A DNA stretch of 64,000 nt from Streptomyces sp. NBC_01232 (GCF_035989885.1 NZ_CP108518.1:6501001-6565000); one strand, 5' to 3'. Shown: positions 16,930 through 26,131, counted from the stretch's first letter. Notes: generated from the sequence alone by a model not told the origin. Numbers and translations: made by a program.

Positions 16930-18186
16930 TTACGGACGCCCGGCCGGGTCCTGGTCGGGGGCCGTCTCCGGGACGCTCTCCCGGGACTTCGCGGGGGAGG
17001 GCACGGCGGCGAGCAGCGGGGTGCTCCCGGCGCGGCGCCCGATGAACCACGCGGCCAGCGGCTCGGTGTACCGGGCGGTGAGCGGCCCGATCACCACGAG
17101 GATGAGCACGTAGGCGGTGGCCAGCGGCCCGAGGGCCGGTTCGATGCCCGCGGAGACGGCGAGCCCGGCGATGACGATCGAGAACTCGCCGCGGGCGACG
17201 AGCGTGCCGCCGGCCCGCCAGCGGCCCTTGACCCCGATCCCGGCGCGCCGCGCGGCCCAGTAACCGGTGGCGATCTTCGTGACCGTGGTGACCAGCGCGA
17301 GCGCGAGCGCGGGCAGCAGGACGGGCGGAATGCTCGCCGGGTCGGTGTGCAGGCCGAAGAAGACGAAGAACACCGCGGCGAACAGGTCCCGCAGCGGGCT
17401 GAGCAGGGTGTGCGTACCCTCGGCCACCTCACCGGACAGGGCGATGCCGACCAGGAACGCGCCGACCGCGGCGGAGACCTGCAGCTGCTGGGCGATGCCC
17501 GCGACGAGCAGGGTCAGGCCGAGGACGACGAGGAGCAGCTTCTCCGGGTCGTCGCTGGAGACGAACCGGGAGATGACGCGGCCGTAGCGGACGGCGACGA
17601 ACAGGACCGCGCCGGCCACCCCGAGGGCGATCGCGAGGGTCAGGCTGCCCGCCGCGAGACCGACACCGGCCAGCAGCGCGGTGATGATGGGCAGATAGAC
17701 GGCCATGGCCAGGTCCTCGAGGACCAGGACGCTGAGGATGACCGGGGTCTCGCGGTTGCCGAGCCGCCCGAGATCCCCCATCACCTTGGCGATGACGCCG
17801 GACGAGGAGATCCAGGTGACCCCCGCCAGCACCACGGCGGCCACCGGCCCCCAGCCCATCAGCAGCGCGGCGAGCGCACCCGGCACGGCGTTGAGGGTGA
17901 AGTCCACCAGCCCGGCCGGGTACTGGGTCTTGAGGTTGGAGACCAGATCGGTGGCCGTGTACTCCAGCCCCAGCATCAGCAGGAGCAGGATGACGCCGAT
18001 CTCGGCGCCGATCGCCACGAACTCCTCGCTGGCGCCCATGGGCAGCAGTCCGCCCGTACCGAAGGCGAGGCCGGCCAGCAGGTACAGGGGGATCGGGGAG
18101 AAGCGGAAGCGGCCGGCGAGCCGGCCCAGCAGTCCCAGGCCCAGGATGATCGCACCGAACTCGATCAGGAAGACAGCGGAGTGCAC
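16930..18186 (-). CDS. Cation:proton antiporter, KefB/KhtU (CPA2) type
   Basis: The 418-residue membrane protein has about 12 hydrophobic segments and CPA2-type features: SPIPLYLLAGLAFG near the start, a GVILLLLMLGLEY segment, and VLVLEDLAMA with the acidic residues proposed to carry protons. It lacks the C-terminal RCK/TrkA domain of KefB; that function is supplied by the gene just upstream. GTG 18186 starts 6 bp after the end of the regulator gene, so the two form an operon. In Bacillus the matching KhtT-KhtU pair exports K+ in exchange for protons. Confidence 0.85.
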   Translation of the reverse strand: MHSAVFLIEFGAIILGLGLLGRLAGRFRFSPIPLYLLAGLAFGTGGLLPMGASEEFVAIGAEIGVILLLLMLGLEYTATDLVSNLKTQYPAGLVDFTLNAVPGALAALLMGWGPVAAVVLAGVTWISSSGVIAKVMGDLGRLGNRETPVILSVLVLEDLAMAVYLPIITALLAGVGLAAGSLTLAIALGVAGAVLFVAVRYGRVISRFVSSDDPEKLLLVVLGLTLLVAGIAQQLQVSAAVGAFLVGIALSGEVAEGTHTLLSPLRDLFAAVFFVFFGLHTDPASIPPVLLPALALALVTTVTKIATGYWAARRAGIGVKGRWRAGGTLVARGEFSIVIAGLAVSAGIEPALGPLATAYVLILVVIGPLTARYTEPLAAWFIGRRAGSTPLLAAVPSPAKSRESVPETAPDQDPAGRP

Positions 18187-18192
18187 AGGCGA

Positions 18193-18663
18193 TCACTCCC
18201 GTCCGAGTATGGAGGCGGCCGCGTCGACGCCCTCGCGGGTGCCGATCACGATGAGCGTGTCCCCGCCGGCGAGGCGGAAGTCGGGGGCGGGGGAGGGGCG
18301 GGCCTCGGCCCGGCGCAGGACCGCGACGATCGAGACGCCGGTCTCCGTCCGCATCCGGGTCTCGCCCAGCAGCCGGCCGTTCCAGTGCGAGTGCGTGGAC
18401 AGCTCGATGCGCTCGGCCACCAGTCCGAGGTCGGTGGTGTGCAGCAGGTTGGGGCTGTGGTGCGCGGGCATCAGCGCGTCGATCAGCGAGGTGGTCTCCG
18501 CCCCCGTCAGGTGCAGGGACTGCGCGCACGCGTCGGGATCGTCCGCGCGGTAGACGTTCACCGTACGGGTCCCGTCGCGGTGGGCGATCACCGACAGGTG
18601 GCGGTGCTCGCGGGTGGTGAGGTCGTACTGGACCCCGATGCCGGGCAGTGGCGTGGTGCTCAT
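18193..18663 (-). CDS. TrkA-C-domain regulatory subunit, KhtT-like
   Basis: The 156-residue protein begins MSTTPLPGIGVQYDL, the usual start of KhtT-like proteins. It has an N-terminal alpha/beta part with DGTRTVNVYRADD, and a C-terminal TrkA_C-like domain (about 85-153) containing TGVSIVAVLRR and the closing GGDTLIVIGTREGVDAAASIL. It likely gates the antiporter encoded 6 bp downstream in response to nucleotides or pH. An in-frame ATG at 18762 is possible, but the extra residues are Arg-rich and unlike the family, so 18663 is preferred. About 300 bp separate it from the divergent kinase gene. Confidence 0.8.
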   Translation of the reverse strand: MSTTPLPGIGVQYDLTTREHRHLSVIAHRDGTRTVNVYRADDPDACAQSLHLTGAETTSLIDALMPAHHSPNLLHTTDLGLVAERIELSTHSHWNGRLLGETRMRTETGVSIVAVLRRAEARPSPAPDFRLAGGDTLIVIGTREGVDAAASILGRE

Positions 18664-18963
18664 CCGTGGAGCAGGCACAGCTCTGTCCCCCCTTGCTTCG
18701 TGTTCGGCCGTGGTGCGGCGCAGCCCGGCGGAAGGCAGGTTCCGGATACTGCGCGCGCTCATCGTGCCACTTTCCGCGTGGGCCGGGATATGGGTGTCGG
18801 CACGGATGGACAAGGCCCCCGGCGGACGACAGGCTGAAGCGGGGACACGGATCCCACCGCAGGTCAATGCAGGTCACCGCAGGTGCGGGGCGGCGTCGGC
18901 GGGGATAGTGGAAGTGAGTGGTCCGCCCGGGCGGCGGACCGTCGGACGAGGGGAGAGACGACC

Positions 18964-20019
18964 GTGTCGCTGTACTGGCGGATCTTCCTGCTCAACGCGG
19001 CCGTCCTCGTCACGGCCGTCCTGCTGCTGCTCGGACCGGTCACCGTCTCCACCCCCATCCTCTTCGGGGAGGCCGTGGTGCTCCTCGCGGGCCTTGCGGC
19101 CATGCTGATCGCCAACGCCGTCCTGCTCCGCATCGGACTGGCACCGCTCGGCCGGCTGACCCGGGCGATGAGCGCCGTCGACCTGCTGCGCCCCGGCAGC
19201 CGGGCCCGGGTGGAGGGCCCCGGCGAAGTGGCCGATCTGACCATGTCCTACAACGCCATGCTGGGCCGGCTGGAGGCGGAGCGGGCAGGGAGCAGCGCCC
19301 GCGCCCTCTCCGCGCAGGAGGCCGAACGCCGGCGCATCGCGCAGGAGCTCCACGACGAGGTGGGCCAGACCCTCACCGCCGTCCTGCTCCAGCTCAAGCA
19401 CGCCGCCGACCGGGCCCCGGACCCCTTGCGGGAGGAGCTCCACCAGGTGCAGGAGACGACCCGGACCAGCCTGGACGAGATCCGGCGCATCGCCCGCAGG
19501 CTGCGCCCGGGAATCCTCGAGGAGCTCGGGCTGCACAGCGCCCTGCGCGCCCTGACGGCCGAGTTCAGGAGCGGGTCGCTGACCGTGCGGCACGTCATCG
19601 GCCCGGGCGTCCCCCGGCTGGACGATGCGGCCGAACTCGTCGTCTACCGGGTCGCCCAGGAGGCCCTGACCAACGCCGCCCGGCACGCGCGGGCGACCGC
19701 CGTCGAGGTGCACCTGGCGGTCCGTCCCGACGGGGCGGTCCGGCTGCTCGTACGGGACGACGGCAGGGGGATCGGCGCGGCCGGTGAGGGCGCGGGGATC
19801 CAGGGCATGCGCGAACGGGCCCTGCTGATCGGCGCGGACCTCGCCATCGGGGGCGGCCCGCAGGGCGGCACCGACGTACGGCTGGACGTGCCCGCCGTCG
19901 CCACGGCCGCCGCCTCTGCTCACGCCGCCGCCACCGCGACCGAAACCGCGGCCGCGCCAGAAACCACAACCACAACCACGACCACAACCGGCCGAGGGCT
20001 CGGGGAGGGGAAGCGTTGA
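18964..20019 (+). CDS. Sensor histidine kinase (HisKA_3, NarX/DesK-like)
   Basis: The 351-residue membrane kinase has two TM helices (about 7-25 and 33-58) with almost no extracytoplasmic loop, then a HAMP-like linker. The dimerisation helix carries the phospho-acceptor H130 in QELHDEVGQT. The ATPase domain has the N-box EALTNAARHA and G-box DDGRGIG. The C-terminal 35 residues are low-complexity Ala/Thr, including nine consecutive Thr. GTG 18964 has GGGGAG upstream. The lack of a sensor loop suggests it senses a membrane or intramembrane signal. It overlaps the response regulator by 4 bp. Confidence 0.88.
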   Translation: MSLYWRIFLLNAAVLVTAVLLLLGPVTVSTPILFGEAVVLLAGLAAMLIANAVLLRIGLAPLGRLTRAMSAVDLLRPGSRARVEGPGEVADLTMSYNAMLGRLEAERAGSSARALSAQEAERRRIAQELHDEVGQTLTAVLLQLKHAADRAPDPLREELHQVQETTRTSLDEIRRIARRLRPGILEELGLHSALRALTAEFRSGSLTVRHVIGPGVPRLDDAAELVVYRVAQEALTNAARHARATAVEVHLAVRPDGAVRLLVRDDGRGIGAAGEGAGIQGMRERALLIGADLAIGGGPQGGTDVRLDVPAVATAAASAHAAATATETAAAPETTTTTTTTTGRGLGEGKR

Positions 20020-20681
20020 CCACCCCGGAACGGGCGCCGACCCGCGTCCTGCTCGCTGATGACCACGCCCTCGTACGGCGCGGGGTCAGGCTCATCCTCG
20101 ACGCCGAGCCGGACCTCACGGTGGTCGCCGAGGCCGGCGACGGCGCGGAGGCGGTCGCCCTGGCCCGTACCGGCGAGGTGGACCTGGCCGTCCTCGACGT
20201 GGCGATGCCCCGGATGACCGGGCTGCAGGCCGCACGGGAACTCTCCCGGCTGCGGCCCGAACTGCGCATCCTCATCCTCACCATGTACGACAACGAGCAG
20301 TACTTCTTCGAGGCGCTCAAGGCGGGCGCGGCCGGCTACGTCCCCAAGTCGGTGGCCGACCGCGACCTCGTCGAGGCGTGCCGGGCGGCGATCCGGGACG
20401 AGCCGTTCATCTATCCCGGCGCCGAGACGACCCTCATCCGCAACTACCTCGACCGGGCCCGCCAGGGCGATCCGCTGCCCGCCCGGGCGATCACCGAGCG
20501 CGAGGAGGAGATCCTCAAGCTCGTCGCGGAGGGCCACTCCTCGAAGGAGATCGGCGACCTCCTCGTCATCAGTGCCAAGACGGTGGAGCGCCACCGGGCC
20601 AACCTGCTGCAGAAGCTGGGCATGCGCGACAGGCTCGAGCTGACCCGGTACGCGATCCGGGTCGGCCTGATCGAGCCGTAG
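20016..20681 (+). CDS. NarL/LuxR-family response regulator
   Basis: The 221-residue protein has a receiver domain (1-128; DD at 15-16, phospho-acceptor D61 in LAVLDVAMP, conserved K in VPKSVAD) and a C-terminal LuxR-type HTH (about 155-215) with EREEEILKLVAEGHSSKEIG and SAKTVERHRANLLQKLG. TTG 20016 overlaps the kinase stop as TTGA, so both are made together. Targets are unknown; no dedicated operator was recognised nearby. Confidence 0.9.
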   Translation: MTTPERAPTRVLLADDHALVRRGVRLILDAEPDLTVVAEAGDGAEAVALARTGEVDLAVLDVAMPRMTGLQAARELSRLRPELRILILTMYDNEQYFFEALKAGAAGYVPKSVADRDLVEACRAAIRDEPFIYPGAETTLIRNYLDRARQGDPLPARAITEREEEILKLVAEGHSSKEIGDLLVISAKTVERHRANLLQKLGMRDRLELTRYAIRVGLIEP

Positions 20682-20698
20682 CCGGCAGGTCCGCGGGT

Positions 20699-20721
20699 CC
20701 ACCCTCGTAGGTGCGAGGTGG
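20699..20721 (+). terminator. Hairpin after the two-component operon
   Basis: CCACCCTCG and CGAGGTGG pair across TAGGTG with one bulged C, 18 bp after the response-regulator stop. No U-tract follows, as is common in Streptomyces terminators. Confidence 0.5.
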
Positions 20722-20800
20722 TGCGCCCGGCCCCCGCCCCCGAGCATGACGCCGGGACCGCCCGTCCGGGCGCCGTCCACAGGGGCCGGGAGGGGAAGAC

Positions 20801-21676
20801 GTGCTGCGGTATCCGAGCAGGCTGCGGGCGGTGGTGCTGATGTGCGTGGCGGGACTGGTGCTGGCGGGTGCTGCGCCCGCGTCCGCCGCAGAGCAGGGAA
20901 ATGCGGCCGCGGCCGCGGCGAAGCCGGCGTTCCAGCTGCCCTTCCAGTGCGGAACGAAGTGGGACCTGAACACCTGGGGCCACAACCCCGCGCTGGACCT
21001 CGTGGTGGAGGACAACACCGGCTCCGACGTACTGCCCGTCCTGGCGTCCGCCGCCGGCACCGTGTCCGCCACGTACTGGAACAACGGCTCGGGCAACACC
21101 ATCCAGATCAACCACGGCAACGGCTGGTTCACGGCGTACTACCACCTGAAGGACGACCCGGCGGCGTACGTCAGGAAGGGCGACCCCGTCCAGCCGTCCA
21201 CCCGGATCGGCCGCATCGGCACCACGGGCGCCTCCACCTGGTCCCACCTGCACTACGAGCAGCGCTACCTCGCCTCCGGTGACTTCACGGACGAGAGCCA
21301 CCGCGTACCGGTCCACTTCGACGGGGTCGAGTACTCGGGCCAGGCGAAGGAGTGGCGGGGCGTCACCAGCCGCAACTGCGCCGGTACGCCCGCCCCCGCC
21401 TGGCAGGACTGCCCGCCCGGCAACGTCTGCTTCTACTCGGGAGCCGACGGAACCGGAACCGTGTGCCGGTCCGCCGGCGACGAGCCCCGGAGCACGTGCG
21501 GGCTGCGCAAGTCCTTCTTCAACAACGGCACGACGCAGCCGGGTTATGACCACGTACAGGTGTACTTCAAGGAGGGCGGCAGCGCCTGCCTGCACCGGGG
21601 CTGGGACGAGGGGCGCGGGAACCTTCCCGCGGGCGGCCGGACCATCGACCGGTTCCAGTGGCGCGGCGAGTGCTGA
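20801..21676 (+). CDS. Secreted M23-family peptidase with C-terminal I36-like domain
   Basis: The 291-residue protein has a signal peptide (basic start, hydrophobic 10-25, ASAA cleavage region near 29). The M23/LytM-like domain (about 48-175) has the putative Zn ligands in WGHNPALDL and SHLHYEQR. A Cys-rich beta domain (about 200-291) with CPPGNVCFYS, TVCRSAGDEP and ending GEC resembles peptidase-inhibitor family I36 / streptomycete crystallin-like domains. M23 enzymes cut peptide cross-links of cell walls. GTG 20801 has GGAGGGGA at good spacing. A related Cys-rich domain forms the extracytoplasmic part of the kinase two genes downstream. Confidence 0.82.
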   Translation: MLRYPSRLRAVVLMCVAGLVLAGAAPASAAEQGNAAAAAAKPAFQLPFQCGTKWDLNTWGHNPALDLVVEDNTGSDVLPVLASAAGTVSATYWNNGSGNTIQINHGNGWFTAYYHLKDDPAAYVRKGDPVQPSTRIGRIGTTGASTWSHLHYEQRYLASGDFTDESHRVPVHFDGVEYSGQAKEWRGVTSRNCAGTPAPAWQDCPPGNVCFYSGADGTGTVCRSAGDEPRSTCGLRKSFFNNGTTQPGYDHVQVYFKEGGSACLHRGWDEGRGNLPAGGRTIDRFQWRGEC

Positions 21677-21750
21677 GTCCGGGTCATCGTTGCAGGAACG
21701 ATTGATTCCGCTGGCTAACCTTCCCCTGCATCTCGGGGGAAGGAAGCAGT

Positions 21751-22593
21751 GTGGACAGCATCATCGTGGTTCCGGGACCCACCATGTCCCCGGCCGCACA
21801 GATCCGGCTGGCACCGGGGCAGACCCTCCGGTTCGGCCGTGACGACTTACCCGGCCCACCCGACGCCCGCAGCTCGGGCGGCGGCGGCCCGCACGCGCAC
21901 GCCATGAACGCCCCGCGCGCCATGAACGCCCCGCACACCCTGCACGTCCCGCACACCCTGCACGTCCCGCACGCCGGGGTCTCGCGCTCGGCGGGGGAGA
22001 TCACCGCCACCGGCACGTACTGGTCGCTGAGCAACTTCTCCCGCGCGGCGACCTACGTGGTCGAGAACCCCGAGGGCGCCGGCGAGCACATCAAGATCGC
22101 GCCCGGGCGGCTGGACGCTCCGGTCCCGTTCGAGTTCGCCCGGATCGTCCTGCCCGCCGGCTCCGAACTGCTCACCCTGGACGTCTGGGCGCCGCGCCAC
22201 GACTACGCCGACCGGGACGAACCGGGCGAGCACGACGGCGAGCCGACCGTACTCCCCTTCCCGCTCGACCGCTCCAGCCGGTACTTCCTGGTCCTGACCG
22301 CGCTCTGCGAACCGCGCCTGCGGGGCGAACCGCACGCGCCCCTGCCCACCGTCGAGCAGGTGGTCGAACGGCTGAAGCCGTCGTGGCTCGCGGCCAACCG
22401 CGCCGCCGTGCAGTGGAACATCGACTACCTCGCGGTCAAGCTCCGACTCAAGCCCGGCCCCGACACGGCGGATCCGGGTCCACGGCTGGTCGGCAAGAAG
22501 GAGACCCTGGTCTCGCTGGCGCTGCGCTTCGACCTCGTCCGTGAGACCGACCTGGCGGCCCTGCCGGCCGCCCCGACCGGTACCGTCCGCTGA
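21751..22593 (+). CDS. FHA-like domain protein coupled to a Ser/Thr kinase
   Basis: The 280-residue product starts at GTG 21751. The N-terminal part has FHA-like landmarks: LRFGRDD (GR of strand 3), VSRSAGEI in place of the SxxH motif, and WSLSNFSRAATYVVEN. Between them lies a His/Pro/Ala-rich repeat (MNAP, HTLHVPHTLHVPH) not seen in FHA cores. The C-terminal half (about 150-280) has VEQVVERLKPSW and looks like a winged or helical domain I cannot name. Its stop overlaps the kinase start. It likely reads out phosphorylation by that kinase; the FHA call is moderate. Confidence 0.6.
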   Translation: MDSIIVVPGPTMSPAAQIRLAPGQTLRFGRDDLPGPPDARSSGGGGPHAHAMNAPRAMNAPHTLHVPHTLHVPHAGVSRSAGEITATGTYWSLSNFSRAATYVVENPEGAGEHIKIAPGRLDAPVPFEFARIVLPAGSELLTLDVWAPRHDYADRDEPGEHDGEPTVLPFPLDRSSRYFLVLTALCEPRLRGEPHAPLPTVEQVVERLKPSWLAANRAAVQWNIDYLAVKLRLKPGPDTADPGPRLVGKKETLVSLALRFDLVRETDLAALPAAPTGTVR

Positions 22594-23954
22594 CCGGGAC
22601 GGCCGGGCACCCCGGCGCCCTCACGGTCCCGACCGGCTACCGGGTCGGCCCCTGGACCGTCGGGCCGCTGCTGGGGGCCGGCGCCTTCGGCAGCGTGTAC
22701 GCGGCCCGGCGCGCCGTACCCGAGCCGGGGCTGCCGGGCCGGGCCGCGCTCAAGGTCCTGCCGACCGGCACCCGCACGCCGCGCCAGCTTCGGCACCTGC
22801 GCGAGCTCGCCGAGCGCGAGACCGAGGTGCTGCGCCGGGTGTGCTCACCCCGGCTGATCCGGCTGTACGAGGTGCTCACGGTCGACGACCCCGGCCGCCC
22901 CGAACTCGACGGCGCAACCGTGCTCGTACTGGAGGAGGCGGCGGGCTCCCTGGACGCCCTCCTGGCCGACGGGGTGCCCGAGGCCGGTCCCGCCCTCCTC
23001 GCCCAGGTCTGCGAGGGGCTCGGTCAACTCCACCGCGCGGGCTGGGTGCACGGGGACCTCAAGCCGGGGAACGTCCTGCTGATGGCCGACGGCACGGCGC
23101 GCCTGGGCGACTTCAACATGGCGGCGGAACTGGAGGGCACCCACGCCTACTCACCGGCCTTCGCCACACCCGACTACACCCCGCCCGACCTGCTCTGGGC
23201 GGAGGTCGGCGAACGCGGTACGAAGATCCGCCCGACGGCCGACATCTGGGCCTTCGGCGTCCTGGCCCACGTCGTCCTGACCGGCCTGCTGCCGCTGCCC
23301 GGCGGCACTCCCGCCGCCCGCCGCGACGCGGCGCTGCGCTACGCCAGGGGCGAGGAGGAGCTGCGGCTGTCGCCGGAACTGCCGGAGCCGTGGCGCGACA
23401 TCGTCCGCGACTGCCTGGCCCGAAGGCACGAGGACCGGGTCGCGCACACGGCGGCGTCGCTGCTGCCCCGGGTGGAGGCCGCGGCCGCCGGCACGATAGT
23501 CCCTTCCCCGCGGACGCTCCGTAGGCCCGGTCGCCGGCGCCGCGCCCTGATTGCGGCCGGCGCGGCGGCGGCGCTCGCGGGCCTGGGCGCCGCATGGGGC
23601 TCGGGGCTGATCCACGTCGAGGAGTCCGACGAGGCGGCGGGGTACGACCGGTGCCGGCGCGGGGCCGTCTGCTTCTTCGCGGAGGAGGACGGCCGCGGCG
23701 AGATGTGCTCCTGGGTCGACGGCGGCGCCGACTGGATCGACGGCCCGACCCCCTGCCCCTGGACGGCCCGCCAGGCACCCCGCTCGGTCTTCAACAACGG
23801 GTTCGACCTCCACGAGGGCGCGAGCCAGGTCGACGTCCTCTACTACGCGCAGCCCGCCCGCCAGGACCTGCTGGGCTGCGTCAAGGTGGGCACCAGCACC
23901 AACCTCACCACCCCGACCCGCCCCCGCTCCCACGCCTGGGTCCCGCACTGCTGA
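22590..23954 (+). CDS. Ser/Thr protein kinase with extracytoplasmic I36-like domain, probable CTG start
   Basis: The kinase domain (about 18-285) has the Gly-loop LGAGAFGSVY, ATP-lysine K55 in AALKVLP, a catalytic loop HGDLKPGN (H154-G-D156; Arg of HRD replaced by Gly) and DFN (174-176) where DFG is normal. A basic stop-transfer RRPGRRRR precedes one TM helix (about 312-335), followed by a Cys-rich outer domain with CRRGAVCFFAEEDG resembling I36 domains. The first GTG in frame (22695) would remove the Gly-loop. The frame opens after the stop at 22542, and CTG 22590 overlaps the upstream TGA as CTGA, so CTG is the best start. Length from it is 454 residues. Confidence 0.8.
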   Translation: MTGTAGHPGALTVPTGYRVGPWTVGPLLGAGAFGSVYAARRAVPEPGLPGRAALKVLPTGTRTPRQLRHLRELAERETEVLRRVCSPRLIRLYEVLTVDDPGRPELDGATVLVLEEAAGSLDALLADGVPEAGPALLAQVCEGLGQLHRAGWVHGDLKPGNVLLMADGTARLGDFNMAAELEGTHAYSPAFATPDYTPPDLLWAEVGERGTKIRPTADIWAFGVLAHVVLTGLLPLPGGTPAARRDAALRYARGEEELRLSPELPEPWRDIVRDCLARRHEDRVAHTAASLLPRVEAAAAGTIVPSPRTLRRPGRRRRALIAAGAAAALAGLGAAWGSGLIHVEESDEAAGYDRCRRGAVCFFAEEDGRGEMCSWVDGGADWIDGPTPCPWTARQAPRSVFNNGFDLHEGASQVDVLYYAQPARQDLLGCVKVGTSTNLTTPTRPRSHAWVPHC

Positions 23955-23991
23955 CCACGGCCGGCCCCCGCCGCGAAAGGGCTGGTCGCCG

Positions 23992-24183
23992 ATGGCCCGA
24001 CAGGAGCTCCACCCGGACGAGTCCGACCGGGTCGGCGAGCTGCTCCGCTGGCTGGCCGAGAGGGCTCACGAAATGCACCTGCTCGGGGACGGTGCGGTGA
24101 GGATCGGATTCCTCAGGTGCCACGAAGCCGAGGTCCCGGATGTACTTCGGGTCGAGAGCGGGCAGGTCGGCTGGCCGGCCTGA
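23992..24183 (+). CDS. Possible small protein (63 aa), uncertain
   Basis: A short frame with high third-position GC in its first 40 codons encodes a helix-rich start (DESDRVGELLRWLAERAHEMHLLG); its second half is less convincing. There is a weak GAAAGGG well upstream of the ATG. It sits alone in the 335-bp space between the kinase and the convergent ATPase gene. It may be a remnant: nearby bases also translate on the other strand to an ordinary-looking segment. Nothing else was seen in this gap. Confidence 0.25.
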   Translation: MARQELHPDESDRVGELLRWLAERAHEMHLLGDGAVRIGFLRCHEAEVPDVLRVESGQVGWPA

Positions 24184-24289
24184 AGAGTCGGTGTCGAGGA
24201 CGGGCGGTCGGGGCCCCGGTACTTCCACGCGGTGACTCCGTGGGCGGCGGTGGTCGACCCACCGCCGCCCACGGACCGCGTGGGACGGC

Positions 24290-26131
24290 CTAGTCGACGA
24301 CCTGCGCGAACCGCGCCCAGTCGGTGAACTCCCAGTCCCAGCGGCGGCAGACCCGTTCGCGGGGAAGGTTCTCGGCCGAGGGGTCGAGGAGCAGGAGCTT
24401 GACGTGCTTTCCGTCACCGACGACCACGGCGAGCAGGTACCCGCCCGGGGCCGTGAGCATGAGGGACATCTCGTTGTTCGTCATGGCGAACCGGGCGTCC
24501 GGCCGGTCCACCTTCTTCACCTCGATCCGTACGGAACGGCCTTCGGAATCCGTTCCGTCCAGGTCGTAGCCGACGTTCTGGCCACTGACGTCGCTCAGGT
24601 TCCAGCCGCGGCCGTTGAGGAACTCCATGGTGGCCACCTCGGCAGTGCGCCATCGGGCCATGACGACGGGGAAGGAACCCTCGGGCAGGGCGGTGGCGGC
24701 TCGGGTGGCCGCCACCGGGGCGGGGGCCGCGGCGAGAGCCGTGCCGGAGGCCGCGCCGGGCGCGGCGTCCGCCGCGTCCACCGCCGCGTCCACGAGCTTG
24801 CGCTCGGCAGTGGTGAGCTTTCGGCCGTGGGTGCGCGCCAGCTCTCCGAGGTGCCGGCCCAGCCGGCCCTGGAGGGCGCCGGACAGCGCCGCGACGTCCG
24901 GCCCGGTCACCACGTCGGTGAAGTCGAGCGTGCGCAGGCCCAGCACGGCCTTCGCCGCCCTGGCCGCCGTCTGGTTGCGCTGCGCGTACAGGGCGGCGGG
25001 CGCTCCGCCCGGGAACAGTACGGCCACGTCCTCGGGTTCGAGGGCCAGGCTCGAGTACGCGAACGACGGGCGGCGCGCCGTCATCTCCTCCCGGAGCGCG
25101 GTGAGCAGGACGGTACCGGCCGAGGTGCCCGCCGACACCAGGAGGCTGCGGATGTCCTCCCCCTCGAGGAGCAGCTGCCACAGCCGCTCGGACACCGGGT
25201 CGCTTGGAGTGCGGAGCCGGTCGGCCAGTGCCCGGGCCGCGTCGGCCAGGACCTGCCGCGTCGAGGCGTCGGCCACCACGGCGTGCGTGCGCGAGGGGTC
25301 GGTGAGCAGGTCGCCCGACACCACGACGGGCAGGCCGACCTCGTCGTCGAGCGGGAGGAAACAGGCGAGCCGGCCGCGGACGCCCGTCATCGCCAGGGCG
25401 CGTGCGTTGAGCGGTACGGCGACCGTCGCGGTGCCGTGCACCAGAACGCCGAACCGCGCCTCGCCCTCGTGGAGGTGGAGGACGACCTCGGACGGTCCGC
25501 GGTCGACCCGAACCTGCCGACCGGAACCGTTCGACCGGGTCTCGATCCGCGTGACGTTCCGCAGGAACAGCGCGCTGACCGGGTCGATGGAGTGCAGTCC
25601 GCCGTCGGCGCCGGGCCGGCAGGTGATGGTGAAGCTGGTGCCCTCGGTCCGGCCGCCGTCGCGGATGCCCGCGGGAATCCGGATCAGGGGCAGGGAGGCA
25701 CCGGACGGTTCGCCGAGGAGCGCCGCGGCGGCCTCCTTGTCGAAGGTGAAGGCCACGCCGGCCGAGCGGACCTCGATACGGGCCGCCACGGCGGCCAGCG
25801 ACTTGAAACCGATGCCCCGGTAGCCGATCGAGTCGCCGCCGCGGAGCTTGGTCGAGCTGGCGCTGCGGCACAGTGCCTCGACATCGCCCGCGTCGAGGAG
25901 CCTTCCGTCGTTGCTCCACGTGTAGCGGCCGCCTCCGAGGTCCTCGATGACCACGGAGGCCGATCCGGCGTCGTCGGAGTTCTGGAGCAGCTCGTAGGGC
26001 ACCCGGTTGCGGTAGGTGTCCGCGAGGAGGTTCTCCATCCTGGCGATCTCACCGAAGAGGCCCGGGGCCTGGGCGTGTTCGCGGACGAGGGTGTCCTGCA
26101 GGGCGAGCAGGTGGCGTACGAGATCGCTCAC
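24290..26131 (-). CDS. Hsp90/sacsin-type ATPase fused to a DUF3883 (PD-(D/E)XK-like) domain
   Basis: The 613-residue protein opens with a Bergerat-fold ATPase. The N-box is ELLQNSDDA (47-55), a SASSTK motif lies near 90-95, and the glycine box GYRGIGFKS (103-111) closely follows the sacsin/Hsp90 pattern. A long middle region (about 230-490) has no recognised domain and ends in an Ala-rich linker. The C-terminal about 110 residues match DUF3883/NOV-C: GYD (D523) followed by IEVKK (E537, K539) fits a D-x(n)-E-x-K nuclease core. GTG 26131 overlaps the upstream gene by 4 bp. Similar ATPase-nuclease proteins occur in bacterial defence settings; activity here is inferred. Confidence 0.8.
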   Translation of the reverse strand: MSDLVRHLLALQDTLVREHAQAPGLFGEIARMENLLADTYRNRVPYELLQNSDDAGSASVVIEDLGGGRYTWSNDGRLLDAGDVEALCRSASSTKLRGGDSIGYRGIGFKSLAAVAARIEVRSAGVAFTFDKEAAAALLGEPSGASLPLIRIPAGIRDGGRTEGTSFTITCRPGADGGLHSIDPVSALFLRNVTRIETRSNGSGRQVRVDRGPSEVVLHLHEGEARFGVLVHGTATVAVPLNARALAMTGVRGRLACFLPLDDEVGLPVVVSGDLLTDPSRTHAVVADASTRQVLADAARALADRLRTPSDPVSERLWQLLLEGEDIRSLLVSAGTSAGTVLLTALREEMTARRPSFAYSSLALEPEDVAVLFPGGAPAALYAQRNQTAARAAKAVLGLRTLDFTDVVTGPDVAALSGALQGRLGRHLGELARTHGRKLTTAERKLVDAAVDAADAAPGAASGTALAAAPAPVAATRAATALPEGSFPVVMARWRTAEVATMEFLNGRGWNLSDVSGQNVGYDLDGTDSEGRSVRIEVKKVDRPDARFAMTNNEMSLMLTAPGGYLLAVVVGDGKHVKLLLLDPSAENLPRERVCRRWDWEFTDWARFAQVVD

